Shown piece after piece: positions 52,734-64,000 of a stretch of DNA of 64,000 nucleotides. The notes beneath the pieces were generated by a model, which ran no database searches, was not told the DNA's origin, and saw only the letters and a list, made by a program, of their open reading frames with translations. Position numbers and translations under genes: made by a program. Numbering within the stretch: the stretch's first letter is position 1; each line of letters opens with the position of its first letter. The DNA is from JBDREC01 sp043820105 [NCBI: Pseudomonadota bacterium] (GTDB lineage: Bacteria > Bdellovibrionota_F > JAHFAK01): the NCBI GenBank assembly GCA_043820105.1, contig JBDREC010000102.1, positions 15,053-79,052 on the forward strand. Direction: 5' to 3'.

Positions 52734-53810
52734 TTATAGGATTAGCATACAATCCCCATAAGAAAAAAGCCGATATTTTTCACGAATTGCTTCTTCATAA
52801 GCATTTTGCATGAGCTTTTGAGATGCAAATGCTGAGACCATGATAAAAAGGGAGGATTTGGGTTGGTGAAAGTTTGTTAAAAGACCACCTACTGCCTTAA
52901 ATTCATATCCTGGATAAATGTACATTTCTGTCTTATTCCAAGAATCTAGTTTTGCTTCTTTATTAGTAAAAAAGCTTTCAATAGTTCTAACTGATGTGGT
53001 ACCTATTGCTATTATTTTATTTCTATTTTCTTTGGCAATTTTGATAGCATCATATGTGGGTGTTGAAATAAAATATTCCTCATAATGCATTTTGTGTTCT
53101 AATATATTTTCACTTCTAACTGGCAAAAATGTTCCAATACCAACATTTAATGTAACAGGATGCATTTTAATGTTTTTTTCTTTTAATATATTAAGAATAT
53201 TTTCAGTGAAATGCAGGCCAGCAGTTGGAGCAGCGCAAGCAAGACCTTTTTGAGCATAGACAGTTTGATATCTTGAGCCATCAAGATCTTTATCATAATC
53301 GCGTTTCAAATATGGTGGGATTGGCATTTGACCAAAATAATCTATCCAATTTAAATGATATTCTATAAAATCTTTATTTATTGAGTTTTCATAAGTGGAA
53401 TTGCTGTGATCAAAATATATTTGATAGGACATATTTACTTTTTCTTTTATTACAATCACTGTTGTATTATCTTCAAGTATTAAGTTTTCATCTTTTCGTA
53501 AACTTCTTGAAGAATTTACCATTGCCTCCCAAAGCCTATCATTTTGATTTATTTGCTTTAATAAAAGGATTTCAACTTTTCCACCTGTTTGTCTTTTTGC
53601 AAAAAAACGAACCTTTTCAACCCTCACATCATTATAAACAATTATATCATTTTCATTAATATAGTTTGGAAATTGTTTAAACGTATTGTGTGAAAAAGAC
53701 TGGTTTTCTCTATCAACAATAAGCATTTTAGAATCATCACGGTTTTTATTAGGATATTTAGCGATAAGCTCTTCTGGAAACATATAATTATAATTTTTAA
53801 TATTATTCAT
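52734..53810 (-). CDS. queA: S-adenosylmethionine:tRNA ribosyltransferase-isomerase QueA
   Basis: 358 residues. It builds epoxyqueuosine on tRNA by transferring ribose from SAM. Segments typical of the family: FPEELIAKYPNKNRDDSKML, NDVRVEKVRFFAKRQTGGKV, QTVYAQKGLACAAPTAGLHF, PVTLNVGIGTFLPVRSENI, TSVRTIESF, YPGYEFKAVGGLLTNFHQPK and SLFIMVSAFA. It forms the queuosine pair with tgt. A GAACAAGAG repeat runs directly up to its ATG and supplies the only purine-rich ribosome-site-like sequence. Confidence 0.95.
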   Translation of the reverse strand: MNNIKNYNYMFPEELIAKYPNKNRDDSKMLIVDRENQSFSHNTFKQFPNYINENDIIVYNDVRVEKVRFFAKRQTGGKVEILLLKQINQNDRLWEAMVNSSRSLRKDENLILEDNTTVIVIKEKVNMSYQIYFDHSNSTYENSINKDFIEYHLNWIDYFGQMPIPPYLKRDYDKDLDGSRYQTVYAQKGLACAAPTAGLHFTENILNILKEKNIKMHPVTLNVGIGTFLPVRSENILEHKMHYEEYFISTPTYDAIKIAKENRNKIIAIGTTSVRTIESFFTNKEAKLDSWNKTEMYIYPGYEFKAVGGLLTNFHQPKSSLFIMVSAFASQKLMQNAYEEAIREKYRLFSYGDCMLIL

Positions 53811-53858
53811 TGTTCTCTTGTTCCCTTGCGCTCTTGTTCTCTTATTCCCTTGTTCTCT
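53811..53858 (-). repeat. GAACAAGAG repeat, copy 4
   Basis: Minus strand AGAACAAGGGAATAAGAGAA then CAAGAGCGCAAGGGAACAAG and AGAACA, ending exactly at the queA ATG. Contains the shared word GAACAAGAGCGCA. Confidence 0.65.
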
Positions 53859-55167
53859 ATTTTTCTTCTTTCAAAGATCCAAGCGACTCCTGCAACTTAT
53901 CCAAGTCTTTTTTATATTTTATTGATTCAATCATTTTACTCTTATTATCAGAAGCTACTGATAAAGAAAGTTCTTTTAAGACTTCAAGAAACTCTTTTAT
54001 CTTTTTATTTAACAATGAATATTCATTGGTTTTTTGAATAATTATTTTATCTTTTTTAGAAAGCTTTTCAATATAGGATTTATAGAATCCAAAATCTTGT
54101 TTTAATTGCACTTCTAATTTATTAAGATTACCTAAACTATTCTTTCCTTCTAAAATATTTTCAGAAACAAAATCTAAAGCTTCGCTAATTTTTCCATTTA
54201 AATCTGACTCTTTTATTTCATTTTTTAGAGTTAGAATTAAGATATCCATACTATTTAATTTATTTTCAATTATTAGTTTATTATTATCAATTCCTTTAAA
54301 AATAATTTCAAGTTGTTCAAATCCTTTTGATAAGTTAAGCATTTGATCAATATCCATTTTTAGGCTTTTTGTAAGGTTTGCAAAAAATTGATCACATTTT
54401 TCATTATAAACATTTATATCATTAAATTTATTTTTCATGTTTCTTATTTCCAAGAAACTTCTTTCTGCATCCTTTGCATGATCAATTGTTTTGGAAATCA
54501 ACTCATTGCCAAGAGTTGTACCGCTCTCATGGACTTCGTTACTTTTTCTTGTTAGTAATTTAAGTTTTTTAATAATATCTGCCAAAACTTCCACAAGTTC
54601 ATTTAATGGATTTTGATATGGGCCTGGAATTAGTTCAGCGCTTTCCTGGCGTATGATTTCATTAATTTGGTCTTTTAATAAGGCAATATCTCCAATGAGA
54701 TTTCTTGATACATCTTGATATTTAATATTTTTTTCAATTAAATCTGAAATGGAAACCATTGATCTTTCAAGGTCCTCAATTTCATCTGATGTGAAAATAA
54801 AATATTCCTTAATATAATTAAGGTTAAGCAGCGAGCTTGCATGATTCCTAATTAGTTTTATTGGAATAATTACTCTGAAGTAGATGTATAATAAGGAAAA
54901 GAATAATAATATTAAAAAAACAAAAGAAGTAATAACAATATTTTTTCTAACTGATAAAACTAAAACTTTTGAAATTGAATATGTTTTTTCAAGATTTTCT
55001 TCACTGGTATCTTCAATTTTTAATGAATCAATGGCTCTTTGAGCTTCAACATAAGAAAAGTAACTCAAAGTAAGCAAGGTTCCCACTGTAATAATACTTG
55101 TAAAAATCACCGGCAATAATAACTTAATAAATAACCTTTTCTTATATTTCCTTTTTTTCTGCGTCAT
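53857..55167 (-). CDS. Membrane protein with HAMP-like and coiled-coil region
   Basis: 436 residues. It has two membrane helices (about 13-35 and 76-98) with a short 40-residue periplasmic loop, then a HAMP-like segment (RVIIPIKLIRNHASSLLNLN, ...DEIEDLERSMVSISDLIEK) and a long coiled coil to the end. The layout recalls a chemoreceptor, but the conserved signalling tip of methyl-accepting proteins is missing and the periplasmic part is too small for a sensor domain. It may be a structural or diverged signalling protein. It lies between serS and queA on the same strand. Function unknown. Confidence 0.6.
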   Translation of the reverse strand: MTQKKRKYKKRLFIKLLLPVIFTSIITVGTLLTLSYFSYVEAQRAIDSLKIEDTSEENLEKTYSISKVLVLSVRKNIVITSFVFLILLFFSLLYIYFRVIIPIKLIRNHASSLLNLNYIKEYFIFTSDEIEDLERSMVSISDLIEKNIKYQDVSRNLIGDIALLKDQINEIIRQESAELIPGPYQNPLNELVEVLADIIKKLKLLTRKSNEVHESGTTLGNELISKTIDHAKDAERSFLEIRNMKNKFNDINVYNEKCDQFFANLTKSLKMDIDQMLNLSKGFEQLEIIFKGIDNNKLIIENKLNSMDILILTLKNEIKESDLNGKISEALDFVSENILEGKNSLGNLNKLEVQLKQDFGFYKSYIEKLSKKDKIIIQKTNEYSLLNKKIKEFLEVLKELSLSVASDNKSKMIESIKYKKDLDKLQESLGSLKEEK

Positions 55168-55181
55168 TTTCTTCCTAAACC

Positions 55182-55219
55182 ATTAATTATTAATTATTAT
55201 TTATTGATTATTAATTATT
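55182..55219. repeat. AT repeat, TTAATTATT family (copy 3)
   Basis: ATTAATTATTAATTATTATT and more in the gap between serS and the HAMP-like gene. Confidence 0.5.
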
Positions 55220-55223
55220 CTCA

Positions 55224-56495
55224 TTATTTAGGCTCTATCACCTCTATCCCCATCATATAAGGCCTCAAAACCTCAGGCACAACAACAGAGCCATCTTTTT
55301 GCTGATTCATTTCCAAAATTGGTATCAATATTCTTGGAGAAGCAATAGCTGTATTATTTAAGGTATGGACGAATCTTATTTTTCCTTCTTTATCTCTATA
55401 TCTTATGTTAAGCCGTCTTGCCTGGAACTCGTGTAATGTTGAGCATGAGTGAGTTTCACAATAAAAGTTCCTTGAAGGCATCCATGTTTCAATTTCATGC
55501 TTCATAACTTGCCCAAGTCCGATTTCTCCCGTACAAGCTAAAGCAACTCTATATGGAAGTTTTAAGGCCTGCATTATTTCTTCTGCATTGTTTAAAATAA
55601 AATTATGTTCTTTTTCTGATCCCTCAATACAGTTTTTAGAAATTACGACTTGTTCAACTTTTGTAAATTGATGAACCCTGTAAAAACCTTTTGTGTCTTT
55701 TCCATAACTTCCGGCTTCTCTTCTAAAACATGGCGATAATCCAACAAATCTTAAAGGAAGTTCGTCTTCTGATAATATTTCATTGAGTCGGGTTGAAACC
55801 AAAGAAACTTCACTAGTCCCAACGAGATTTAATTCATCTTTCTCCATTCTATAAGTATCTTCTACACCTAATGGAAAAAAGCCTGTTCCAAACATTGCAA
55901 TATCTTTTACCAAAACAGGAACATGATGATAAGAAAAGCCCTTTTTAATTATATGCTCAACAACATATCTGCAAATTGCTTGTTCTAAAAGCGCTCCTTC
56001 ATTTTTTAATAAATATGATCTTCCCCCTGCAAACTTAGAAGCTCTTTCAAAGTCAACAATATCAAGCGAATGCGCAAGCTCTATATGATCTTTTAGTTCA
56101 AAATCAAACTCTGGAATTTCACCGACTTTTCGCAGTTCAACATTATCTTCATCAGAAACTCCTTCAGGTACAGAGGGATGAGGTATGCCAGGAACCATTA
56201 ACATTATATCATTTATTTGATTTTCATATTCTTTTAATTCGGGCTCTAGCCCTTCAAGACTTTGTTTTAATTCTTTACCTTGGCTTATAGCTTCTTGCCT
56301 TTTTTCAGGAGAAAGTGTGCCAATGCTTTTTGCAATAATATTTCTTTTATTTCTAATCTCTTCAACTTCACCAAGTAATTTTCTTCTTTTTTCATCAATA
56401 TTAATTAGCTTATCAACATCTACTTTAATTCTTTTTTTCCTAGCAGCTTCTTTAACAATTTCAACATTTCCCCTAATAAAATTAATATCAAGCAT
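55224..56495 (-). CDS. serS: Seryl-tRNA synthetase
   Basis: 423 residues, class II synthetase. An N-terminal tRNA-binding coiled coil of about 100 residues is followed by the catalytic core: GTSEVSLVSTRLNEILSEDE, motif 2 LRFVGLSPCFRREAGSYGKD, FTKVEQVVI and motif 3 NNTAIASPRILIPILEMNQQ. GSVVVPEVLRPYM is the usual end. It charges tRNA-Ser in the cytoplasm. Its position beside gyrA is common near origins. Confidence 0.96.
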   Translation of the reverse strand: MLDINFIRGNVEIVKEAARKKRIKVDVDKLINIDEKRRKLLGEVEEIRNKRNIIAKSIGTLSPEKRQEAISQGKELKQSLEGLEPELKEYENQINDIMLMVPGIPHPSVPEGVSDEDNVELRKVGEIPEFDFELKDHIELAHSLDIVDFERASKFAGGRSYLLKNEGALLEQAICRYVVEHIIKKGFSYHHVPVLVKDIAMFGTGFFPLGVEDTYRMEKDELNLVGTSEVSLVSTRLNEILSEDELPLRFVGLSPCFRREAGSYGKDTKGFYRVHQFTKVEQVVISKNCIEGSEKEHNFILNNAEEIMQALKLPYRVALACTGEIGLGQVMKHEIETWMPSRNFYCETHSCSTLHEFQARRLNIRYRDKEGKIRFVHTLNNTAIASPRILIPILEMNQQKDGSVVVPEVLRPYMMGIEVIEPK

Positions 56496-56520
56496 TTTCA
56501 GGCCTTCCTAATTTATTTTG

Positions 56521-56556
56521 TTAATTATTAATTATTATTTATTAGTTATTAATTAT
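56521..56556. repeat. AT repeat, TTAATTATT family (copy 4)
   Basis: TTAATTATTAATTATTATTT plus a second unit between gyrA and serS. It reaches into the gyrA stop codon. Confidence 0.5.
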
Positions 56557-58982
56557 TCACACTCTTCATCTTCTTTAGCTATAGCAATATCTGTAACCAG
56601 CTCATTCTTATTAACACTAATCAACTTAACCCCTTGAGTATTTCTTCCTATTGTTGAAATATCTTGTACTCGCATCTTAATAAGCTTTCCGCCATTTGTA
56701 ATGATCATAATTCTATCTTTATCAAAAACAGAGGCTGTTCCAACGACATGTCCATTTTTTTCTGTAACTTTAATTGTAAATATTCCTGTTCCGCCTCTGG
56801 ATTGAATTCTATAATGTTGAAGCAGAGTGCACTTGCCAAAACCCTTTTCTGTAACAGTCAAAATCTTTGAATCAGCATCAAGAATTTCCATTCCAACTAC
56901 TTTATCATCCTTTTTAAGATTAATACCTTTTACACCAGCAGCTGTGCGACCCATTGGCCTAACACCAGCTTCTTTAAACCTAATAGACATTCCATTTCTG
57001 GTTGTAATGAAAATATCTTGCTTTCCATTTGTGAGATCAGCTGACATTAGTTGATCATCATCTTTAATATTAAGAGCAATAATACCGCCAGATCTCGGAT
57101 TTGAAAAACTCATGAGATCTGTTTTCTTTATTATTCCTTTTTTGGTGAGCATTACAATATAACTACCTTCTGTGAATTCTCTAACTGTTAATATTGCTGA
57201 AATTATTTCACCTTCAGAAAGATTTAAAAGATTAACAATTGGCTTTCCTTTGGCTATTCTTGCTCCTTCTGGAATATTGTGAACTTTTAACCAATAAAGT
57301 TTTCCTCTATTTGTAATAGCCAAAATATATGAATGCATGGATGCAATGAATAGATTTTTCAAGAAGTCTTCATCCTTGGTTGTCATACCTGTCACGCCTT
57401 TTCCGCCCCTTTTTTGACTCTTAAAGGAAGATATGCTATTTCTTTTTATATATCCAGTATGAGAAATTGTAACAACCATTTCCTCATCTTGAATTAGGTC
57501 CTCTAAGCTCATATCTTTAATTTCAGATGTTATTTCAGTTCTTCGATCGTCATTATATAATTTTTTTATAGCTATAAGCTCTTCTTTTATTATATTAAAT
57601 AAGAGTTTTTCATCTGCTAAAATTTCTTTATATTCTTTTATTTTCTGAATTACTTCTTCATATTCAGTAACTAGTTTATCTTGTTCAAGACCTGTGAGTC
57701 TATGTAATCTCATATCTAAGATTGCTTGAGATTGTTTATCTGATAAATCAAAACGTTTTATTAATTTTTCTTTTGCAACTTTTGCATCTGCTGATTTTTT
57801 TATAATTTCGATAACTTCATCAATATTTTCAATGGCTATTTTTAAACCTTCTAATATATGAAGCCTTGCTTCTGCTTTTTTAAGTTCAAAAATTGTTCGT
57901 CTAGTTACAATCTCTTTTCTATGTTCAACAAAATAGACTAAAACTTCTTTTAAATTTAACACCCTTGGCATTTTGTCCACAATAGCTAACATGATAATAC
58001 CGAAAGTAGATTCAAGAGCTGTATGTTTAAAAAGTTGATTTAAAATAACTGTTGAGATAATATCTTTTTTAAGCTCAATAACCATTCTCATTCCGGTTCT
58101 ATCAGACTCATCTCTAATATCTGAAATACCTTCAATCTTTTTATCTTTAGCAAGCTCTGCTATTTTTTCAACTAATCTGGCTTTATTTACTTGATAAGGA
58201 AGCTCTGTAATAACAATTCTTTCCCTATCATTTATTCCCATTGGCTCAACGTTTGCCTTTCCACGCATTCTTACAATACCGCGACCTGTTTTATAGGCAC
58301 TAACTATTCCATCTTTACCGCAAATATAACCGCCTGTTGGAAAATCAGGGCCAGGAACTATTTTAATTAAATCTTTTATTTCACAATCTGCATTATCAAT
58401 TAAATAAATAATAGCATCAACAATTTCACCAAGATTATGAGGAGGAATATTTGTTGCCATACCTACTGCTATTCCTGAAGATCCATTTATTAACAGATTT
58501 GGAAGCTTAGATGGCAAAACAGAAGGTTCAAAAAGTGATTCATCATAGTTTGGTGTAAAATCAACTGTTTCTTTGTCAAGATCTTCCAGCATTTCTGACG
58601 CAATTCTATCCAGGCGAACTTCTGTATACCTCATAGCAGCAGGTGAATCGCCATCAACTGAGCCAAAATTACCCTGGCCATCTACAAGTGGATATCTTAA
58701 AGAAAAATCCTGAGCCATTCTAACAATAGTATCATAAACAGCTGTATCTCCATGGGGGTGATACTTACCAATTACATCACCAACTACACGTGCGGATTTT
58801 TTATAGGATTTATTCCAGTAATTATTCATTTCGCTCATAGCGTACATAACACGCCTATGAACAGGTTTAAAGCCATCTCTGACATCTGGTAATGCTCGAC
58901 CTACAATAACACTCATTGCATAGCTCATGTATGAGGTCTTCATTTCATCTTCAATATTAACTCTTATGAGGTTTGTTTCCAT
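56553..58982 (-). CDS. gyrA: DNA gyrase subunit A
   Basis: 809 residues. The breakage-reunion domain shows [20 protein letters not shown], the quinolone-resistance region [20 protein letters not shown] and the catalytic tyrosine in [32 protein letters not shown] and the GyrA box [15 protein letters not shown], which marks gyrase rather than topoisomerase IV, are present. A six-bladed C-terminal domain follows. With GyrB it introduces negative supercoils. About 100 bases of AT repeat separate it from gyrB. In the quinolone loop Ser83 of E. coli corresponds to the residue after HGD, here a threonine/alanine stretch (HGDTAVYD). Confidence 0.96.
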   Translation of the reverse strand: METNLIRVNIEDEMKTSYMSYAMSVIVGRALPDVRDGFKPVHRRVMYAMSEMNNYWNKSYKKSARVVGDVIGKYHPHGDTAVYDTIVRMAQDFSLRYPLVDGQGNFGSVDGDSPAAMRYTEVRLDRIASEMLEDLDKETVDFTPNYDESLFEPSVLPSKLPNLLINGSSGIAVGMATNIPPHNLGEIVDAIIYLIDNADCEIKDLIKIVPGPDFPTGGYICGKDGIVSAYKTGRGIVRMRGKANVEPMGINDRERIVITELPYQVNKARLVEKIAELAKDKKIEGISDIRDESDRTGMRMVIELKKDIISTVILNQLFKHTALESTFGIIMLAIVDKMPRVLNLKEVLVYFVEHRKEIVTRRTIFELKKAEARLHILEGLKIAIENIDEVIEIIKKSADAKVAKEKLIKRFDLSDKQSQAILDMRLHRLTGLEQDKLVTEYEEVIQKIKEYKEILADEKLLFNIIKEELIAIKKLYNDDRRTEITSEIKDMSLEDLIQDEEMVVTISHTGYIKRNSISSFKSQKRGGKGVTGMTTKDEDFLKNLFIASMHSYILAITNRGKLYWLKVHNIPEGARIAKGKPIVNLLNLSEGEIISAILTVREFTEGSYIVMLTKKGIIKKTDLMSFSNPRSGGIIALNIKDDDQLMSADLTNGKQDIFITTRNGMSIRFKEAGVRPMGRTAAGVKGINLKKDDKVVGMEILDADSKILTVTEKGFGKCTLLQHYRIQSRGGTGIFTIKVTEKNGHVVGTASVFDKDRIMIITNGGKLIKMRVQDISTIGRNTQGVKLISVNKNELVTDIAIAKEDEECE

Positions 58983-59003
58983 CTATTTTTAATCCTTTAA
59001 AAA

Positions 59004-59068
59004 TAATTGAGAATTGATTATTAATTATTGATTATTTTAATCCTCAATAATCAATGGTTAATGGTCAA
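59004..59068. repeat. AT repeat, TTAATTATT family (copy 5)
   Basis: AATTGATTATTAATTATTGA and related units in the gyrB-gyrA spacer, followed by an imperfect inverted segment (TCCTCAATAATCAATGGTTA). Confidence 0.45.
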
Positions 59069-59083
59069 TTTAACTCTAAAATT

Positions 59084-61501
<2,418 letters not shown>

Positions 61502-61554
61502 TTACTTATCCTTAATTGAAAAAATTGACCCATATTTTACACTAAAAAACTATC

Positions 61555-62643
61555 TTATGTCACCTGTAAAAAGGCGAATTTAGAAGAAAATTTATTTTTT
61601 TTATATGTGTCAATTTCAGTGGTTGTACATAAAACTTGAATATCTAAATCAGCTAAAATTGAAGATAACCTATCTCTTTTTATAATATCAAGCTCAGCTC
61701 CTAAATCATCCCATAAAAATATGGGTTTATTGTTAAAATTGTTTCTCAAAATATATAATTCTGCTAGTTTTAATAAGACAGCTAGCTCCTTTGTTTCACC
61801 CTGTGAAGTAAAAAACCTGGCTTCCTTATTATTTCTAATAAAAATTATATCATCTCTATGAGGACCAATTAAAGATTTTTGTCTAATTACTTCTTTTTCC
61901 TTAAGCTTATCAAAAAGCAGCTTAAAAGCTTCTTTATTTTCCCAATAATTGAAATCAAATTCCTTGTTTTCATAATAGTTCACATTTATTTTGAGATCAT
62001 CATAATATTTTAATAAAATTTCATTTAGATTAAGGTTTAATAATTCAACATATTTAAGTCGTTTTTCTAATAATTTTGAAGAATATGTAAAAAGCTGTTC
62101 ATTCCAAATATAAATTTCATCAAAAGAACATGATCTTTGATAAATTCTTATTAAAACAGCATTTCTATTTTTAACAATTTTTTTATATATTAGAAGATCT
62201 TTTAAATAAATATTATCTAATCTGGAAAGAGCTGAGTCTATAAAATTTCTTCTTTCTTGCGGAGATCCTTTAATTGTCCAAAAGTCATTTGGAGCAGATA
62301 AAACAATGGGAGTATTTTTTATAGAATTTGTTATGCTTCTTTCAATATTACCATTTATCAGAAATTTCTTTTGTTTTCCATTAAATATAGAATTGTATTG
62401 GGTATCGCCAAATGAATGATTTGCATGAACTTCTATATCAAAACCATCCCTACCTTCTTTTATTAAATGATCTTTATTTTTTGTTCTAAATGAGGTTTGA
62501 TGAAAATTATAATAAACAGCTTCAATAATATTTGTTTTTCCAATTCCATTTAAACCCCAAAAAAAGTTAACACCTTTTTGCAGATTTAATGAAAGGTTTT
62601 CATGATTTCTGAAATTTTTTATATTTATAGTTTTTATAATCAA
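61555..62643 (-). CDS. recF: DNA replication and repair protein RecF
   Basis: 362 residues of the SMC-like ABC ATPase family. Walker A is FFWGLNGIGKTNIIEA (about residues 28-43). FTSQGETKELAVLLKLAEL is the signature region, and PIFLWDDLGAELDIIKRDRL is Walker B with the D-loop. It loads RecA at gaps with RecO and RecR. It lies between gyrB and dnaN on the same strand, with GTACGC repeats in the upstream spacer. Confidence 0.94.
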   Translation of the reverse strand: MIIKTINIKNFRNHENLSLNLQKGVNFFWGLNGIGKTNIIEAVYYNFHQTSFRTKNKDHLIKEGRDGFDIEVHANHSFGDTQYNSIFNGKQKKFLINGNIERSITNSIKNTPIVLSAPNDFWTIKGSPQERRNFIDSALSRLDNIYLKDLLIYKKIVKNRNAVLIRIYQRSCSFDEIYIWNEQLFTYSSKLLEKRLKYVELLNLNLNEILLKYYDDLKINVNYYENKEFDFNYWENKEAFKLLFDKLKEKEVIRQKSLIGPHRDDIIFIRNNKEARFFTSQGETKELAVLLKLAELYILRNNFNNKPIFLWDDLGAELDIIKRDRLSSILADLDIQVLCTTTEIDTYKKNKFSSKFAFLQVT

Positions 62644-62673
62644 CGTTTAGTCTCATTTTAAGAATGATTTATT

Positions 62674-62709
62674 ACTGTACGCCGTACTCTGTACGCAGTA
62701 CGCTGTACC
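62674..62709. repeat. GTACGC repeat, copy 2
   Basis: ACTGTACGCCGTACTCTGTA then CGCAGTACGCTGTACC: about four GTACGC units, several of them mutually palindromic (GTAC), in the spacer between recF and dnaN. Confidence 0.65.
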
Positions 62710-62727
62710 AAAGGATTTATTAAACTC

Positions 62728-63858
62728 TTATAGTCTCACTGGCATAATTACATTCAAATATTCTTCATTATCATTAAACTGAAGCAAAACAGGGCTAACT
62801 TCGTCACTCAAGAAAATAGATACATTTTCATCAACTATATTTGTTAGTACATCCAGAAAGAATTTGGAGTTAAAACCAAGATTCATTTCAACATCTCCAT
62901 TTACATTTTGAATTTCTTCTTTTGATTCACCTATTTCTGGGTGTCTGTAAGAAAGCTCAATAGCGCCTCTTTTAAAATTAAAATTAATACATTTAATTTT
63001 ATCTTGAGTATGCGATGAAATAGAAGAAACTCTTTTTAAAGTATTAAAAAGATCTTCTCTTTTTAAATCAAATTTTCTATCTGTTTTTTGTGGAATTATT
63101 CTTCTATAGTCTGGAAATTTCCCATCAATAACTCTCATTACTAAAAAAGTATCATCTTTTGCAAAAACAGCCTGATTTTTCTTTAATTGAAAATATATTT
63201 TATCTCCACCTTCATCAAGAAGCTTTTTAAGTTCTAAAAGACCTTTTTTAGGCAAAATAACTCCGCCTTTTGCCTTTATATCAAAAGCTTTATTCATTTC
63301 TTTTTCAATTAATGCTAGCCTATGGCCATCTGTTGCTACCATTCTTAACATATTTTTTGAAGTATCATCCATTTTTTCAAGATAAACACCATTTAGATTA
63401 TATCTTGTTTCTTCTTGAGAAGTGGCATAAATAGTTTTTGTAATCATTTCTTTAAAAGAATCTAAATCAAATTCCAAAAGATCCTCTTTATTATTTTCTT
63501 CAATTTTAGGAAATTCAGTAACAGGCATGGTAACAAGTTTAAAAACTGATTTTCTACTTGAAACAATAACTCTATTATCAGGATCTAATAAAATACTAAC
63601 CTTTCCTTCCGGAAGCTCTCTGACAATATCACATAAATGTCTTGAAGAAACTAAAACAGCTCCTTCTTCTTGAATTTCAGCATCATACATTGTTTGAAAA
63701 ACAATATCTAAATCAGTGGCTTTAAGTTCTATTTTACCTTTACCTTTTGTGGCTAAATATACATTTGTTAATACAGGTAAGGTTCCTTTTTTATCTGTAA
63801 TTGATTGTATCTTTGATAATCCATTTAAAAAAGAATTTCTTTCAATTGAAAACTTCAT
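62728..63858 (-). CDS. dnaN: DNA polymerase III sliding clamp (beta subunit)
   Basis: 376 residues, the normal length for the three-domain clamp ring. It opens MKFSIERNSFLNGLSKIQSI. The middle contains TRYNLNGVYLE and RMVATDGHRLALIEKEM, and the end is DNEEYLNVIMPVRL, the conserved C-terminal PVRL form. It tethers polymerase III and many repair proteins to DNA. dnaA is expected immediately beyond the right edge. Confidence 0.96.
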   Translation of the reverse strand: MKFSIERNSFLNGLSKIQSITDKKGTLPVLTNVYLATKGKGKIELKATDLDIVFQTMYDAEIQEEGAVLVSSRHLCDIVRELPEGKVSILLDPDNRVIVSSRKSVFKLVTMPVTEFPKIEENNKEDLLEFDLDSFKEMITKTIYATSQEETRYNLNGVYLEKMDDTSKNMLRMVATDGHRLALIEKEMNKAFDIKAKGGVILPKKGLLELKKLLDEGGDKIYFQLKKNQAVFAKDDTFLVMRVIDGKFPDYRRIIPQKTDRKFDLKREDLFNTLKRVSSISSHTQDKIKCINFNFKRGAIELSYRHPEIGESKEEIQNVNGDVEMNLGFNSKFFLDVLTNIVDENVSIFLSDEVSPVLLQFNDNEEYLNVIMPVRL

Positions 63859-64000
63859 TTTAAAGCTCCTAATACAAGTAGTAAGCTGTAAGTGATAAGT
63901 TATAAGTAAAAAACTTAAAACCTAATACATAAAGCTTAAAACTTTAAATTTAAATTATGCTTAATTATAGTTCAAAATATTTTTTATACTTATATTATAT
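63859..64000. other. Spacer upstream of dnaN
   Basis: AT-rich with imperfect short repeats (AAGCTGTAAGTGATAAGTTATAAGT; AAAACTTAAAACC...AAGCTTAAAACTT). No consensus DnaA box (TTATCCACA) is visible in these 142 bases, so I do not call the origin here. It may continue into it beyond the window. Confidence 0.4.

Noticed and set aside
63859-64000. Chromosomal origin (oriC)
   Set aside because: Near dnaN, but no DnaA box consensus or 13-mer set is visible in these 142 bases. The origin is probably beyond dnaA, outside the window.

Overview
The window is AT-rich bacterial chromosome lying next to a replication origin. dnaN, recF, gyrB and gyrA run leftward from the right edge, and dnaA would be expected just outside it. 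The cell is almost certainly a Gram-negative diderm: hldE makes LPS heptose, and there are Tat and Sec-DF/YajC components, a bactofilin, PilT and many proteins with signal peptides. Gene order (dnaN-recF-gyrB-gyrA; queA-tgt-yajC-secD-secF-recJ; parA-parB-bactofilin) resembles Deltaproteobacteria-like lineages. There is no rRNA or strong marker here, and the giant secreted protein would also fit some candidate phyla, so I leave the lineage open.

Layout. 1-2.4 kb: a Tat operon with a short unlisted gene ahead of it, a gene remnant with its terminator, and a HEPN/MNT toxin-antitoxin pair. 2.5-6.7 kb: a uridine-phosphorylase-like gene, codA and a frameshifted rimO. 6.7-15.4 kb: a calpain-like half-protein, a toxin-antitoxin locus whose toxin is frameshifted, pilT, a secreted Cys-rich protein, a BI-1 family protein, an AAA/DUF4143 ATPase, a CrtC/AttH-like lipocalin and an RDD protein. 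15.5-24.0 kb: one 2855-residue gene with a signal peptide, JAMM-like and HELGVH motifs and a C-terminal UbiB/ABC1 kinase. 24-35 kb: secreted unknowns including an exported GHKL ATPase, ettA, a DUF1611-racemase-dipeptidase operon and a secreted zinc peptidase. 35-38 kb: parA, parB, bactofilin, rsmA. 38-64 kb: mostly leftward housekeeping genes, including a polyamine pair (pyruvoyl arginine decarboxylase plus agmatinase), hldE-nadD-K+ channel, the secDF block, tgt/queA, serS, gyrA, gyrB, recF and dnaN.

How it fits together. The most striking pattern is a set of five sigma-54-type (-24/-12) promoter sequences with exact GG-N10-GC spacing. Each lies in the intergenic space ahead of an accessory gene: the Cys-rich secreted protein, the giant kinase, the exported GHKL ATPase, a beta-helix protein and the secreted zinc peptidase. 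This suggests a sigma-54-controlled set of surface or secreted proteins in the region between pilT and parA.

Three genes (rimO, a HigB/RelE-like toxin and a small membrane protein) are each broken by a single-base frameshift, so either real decay or sequence error should be considered. Spacers in the origin-proximal half carry unusual short repeats of three kinds: GAACAAGAG, GTACGC and TTAATTATT.
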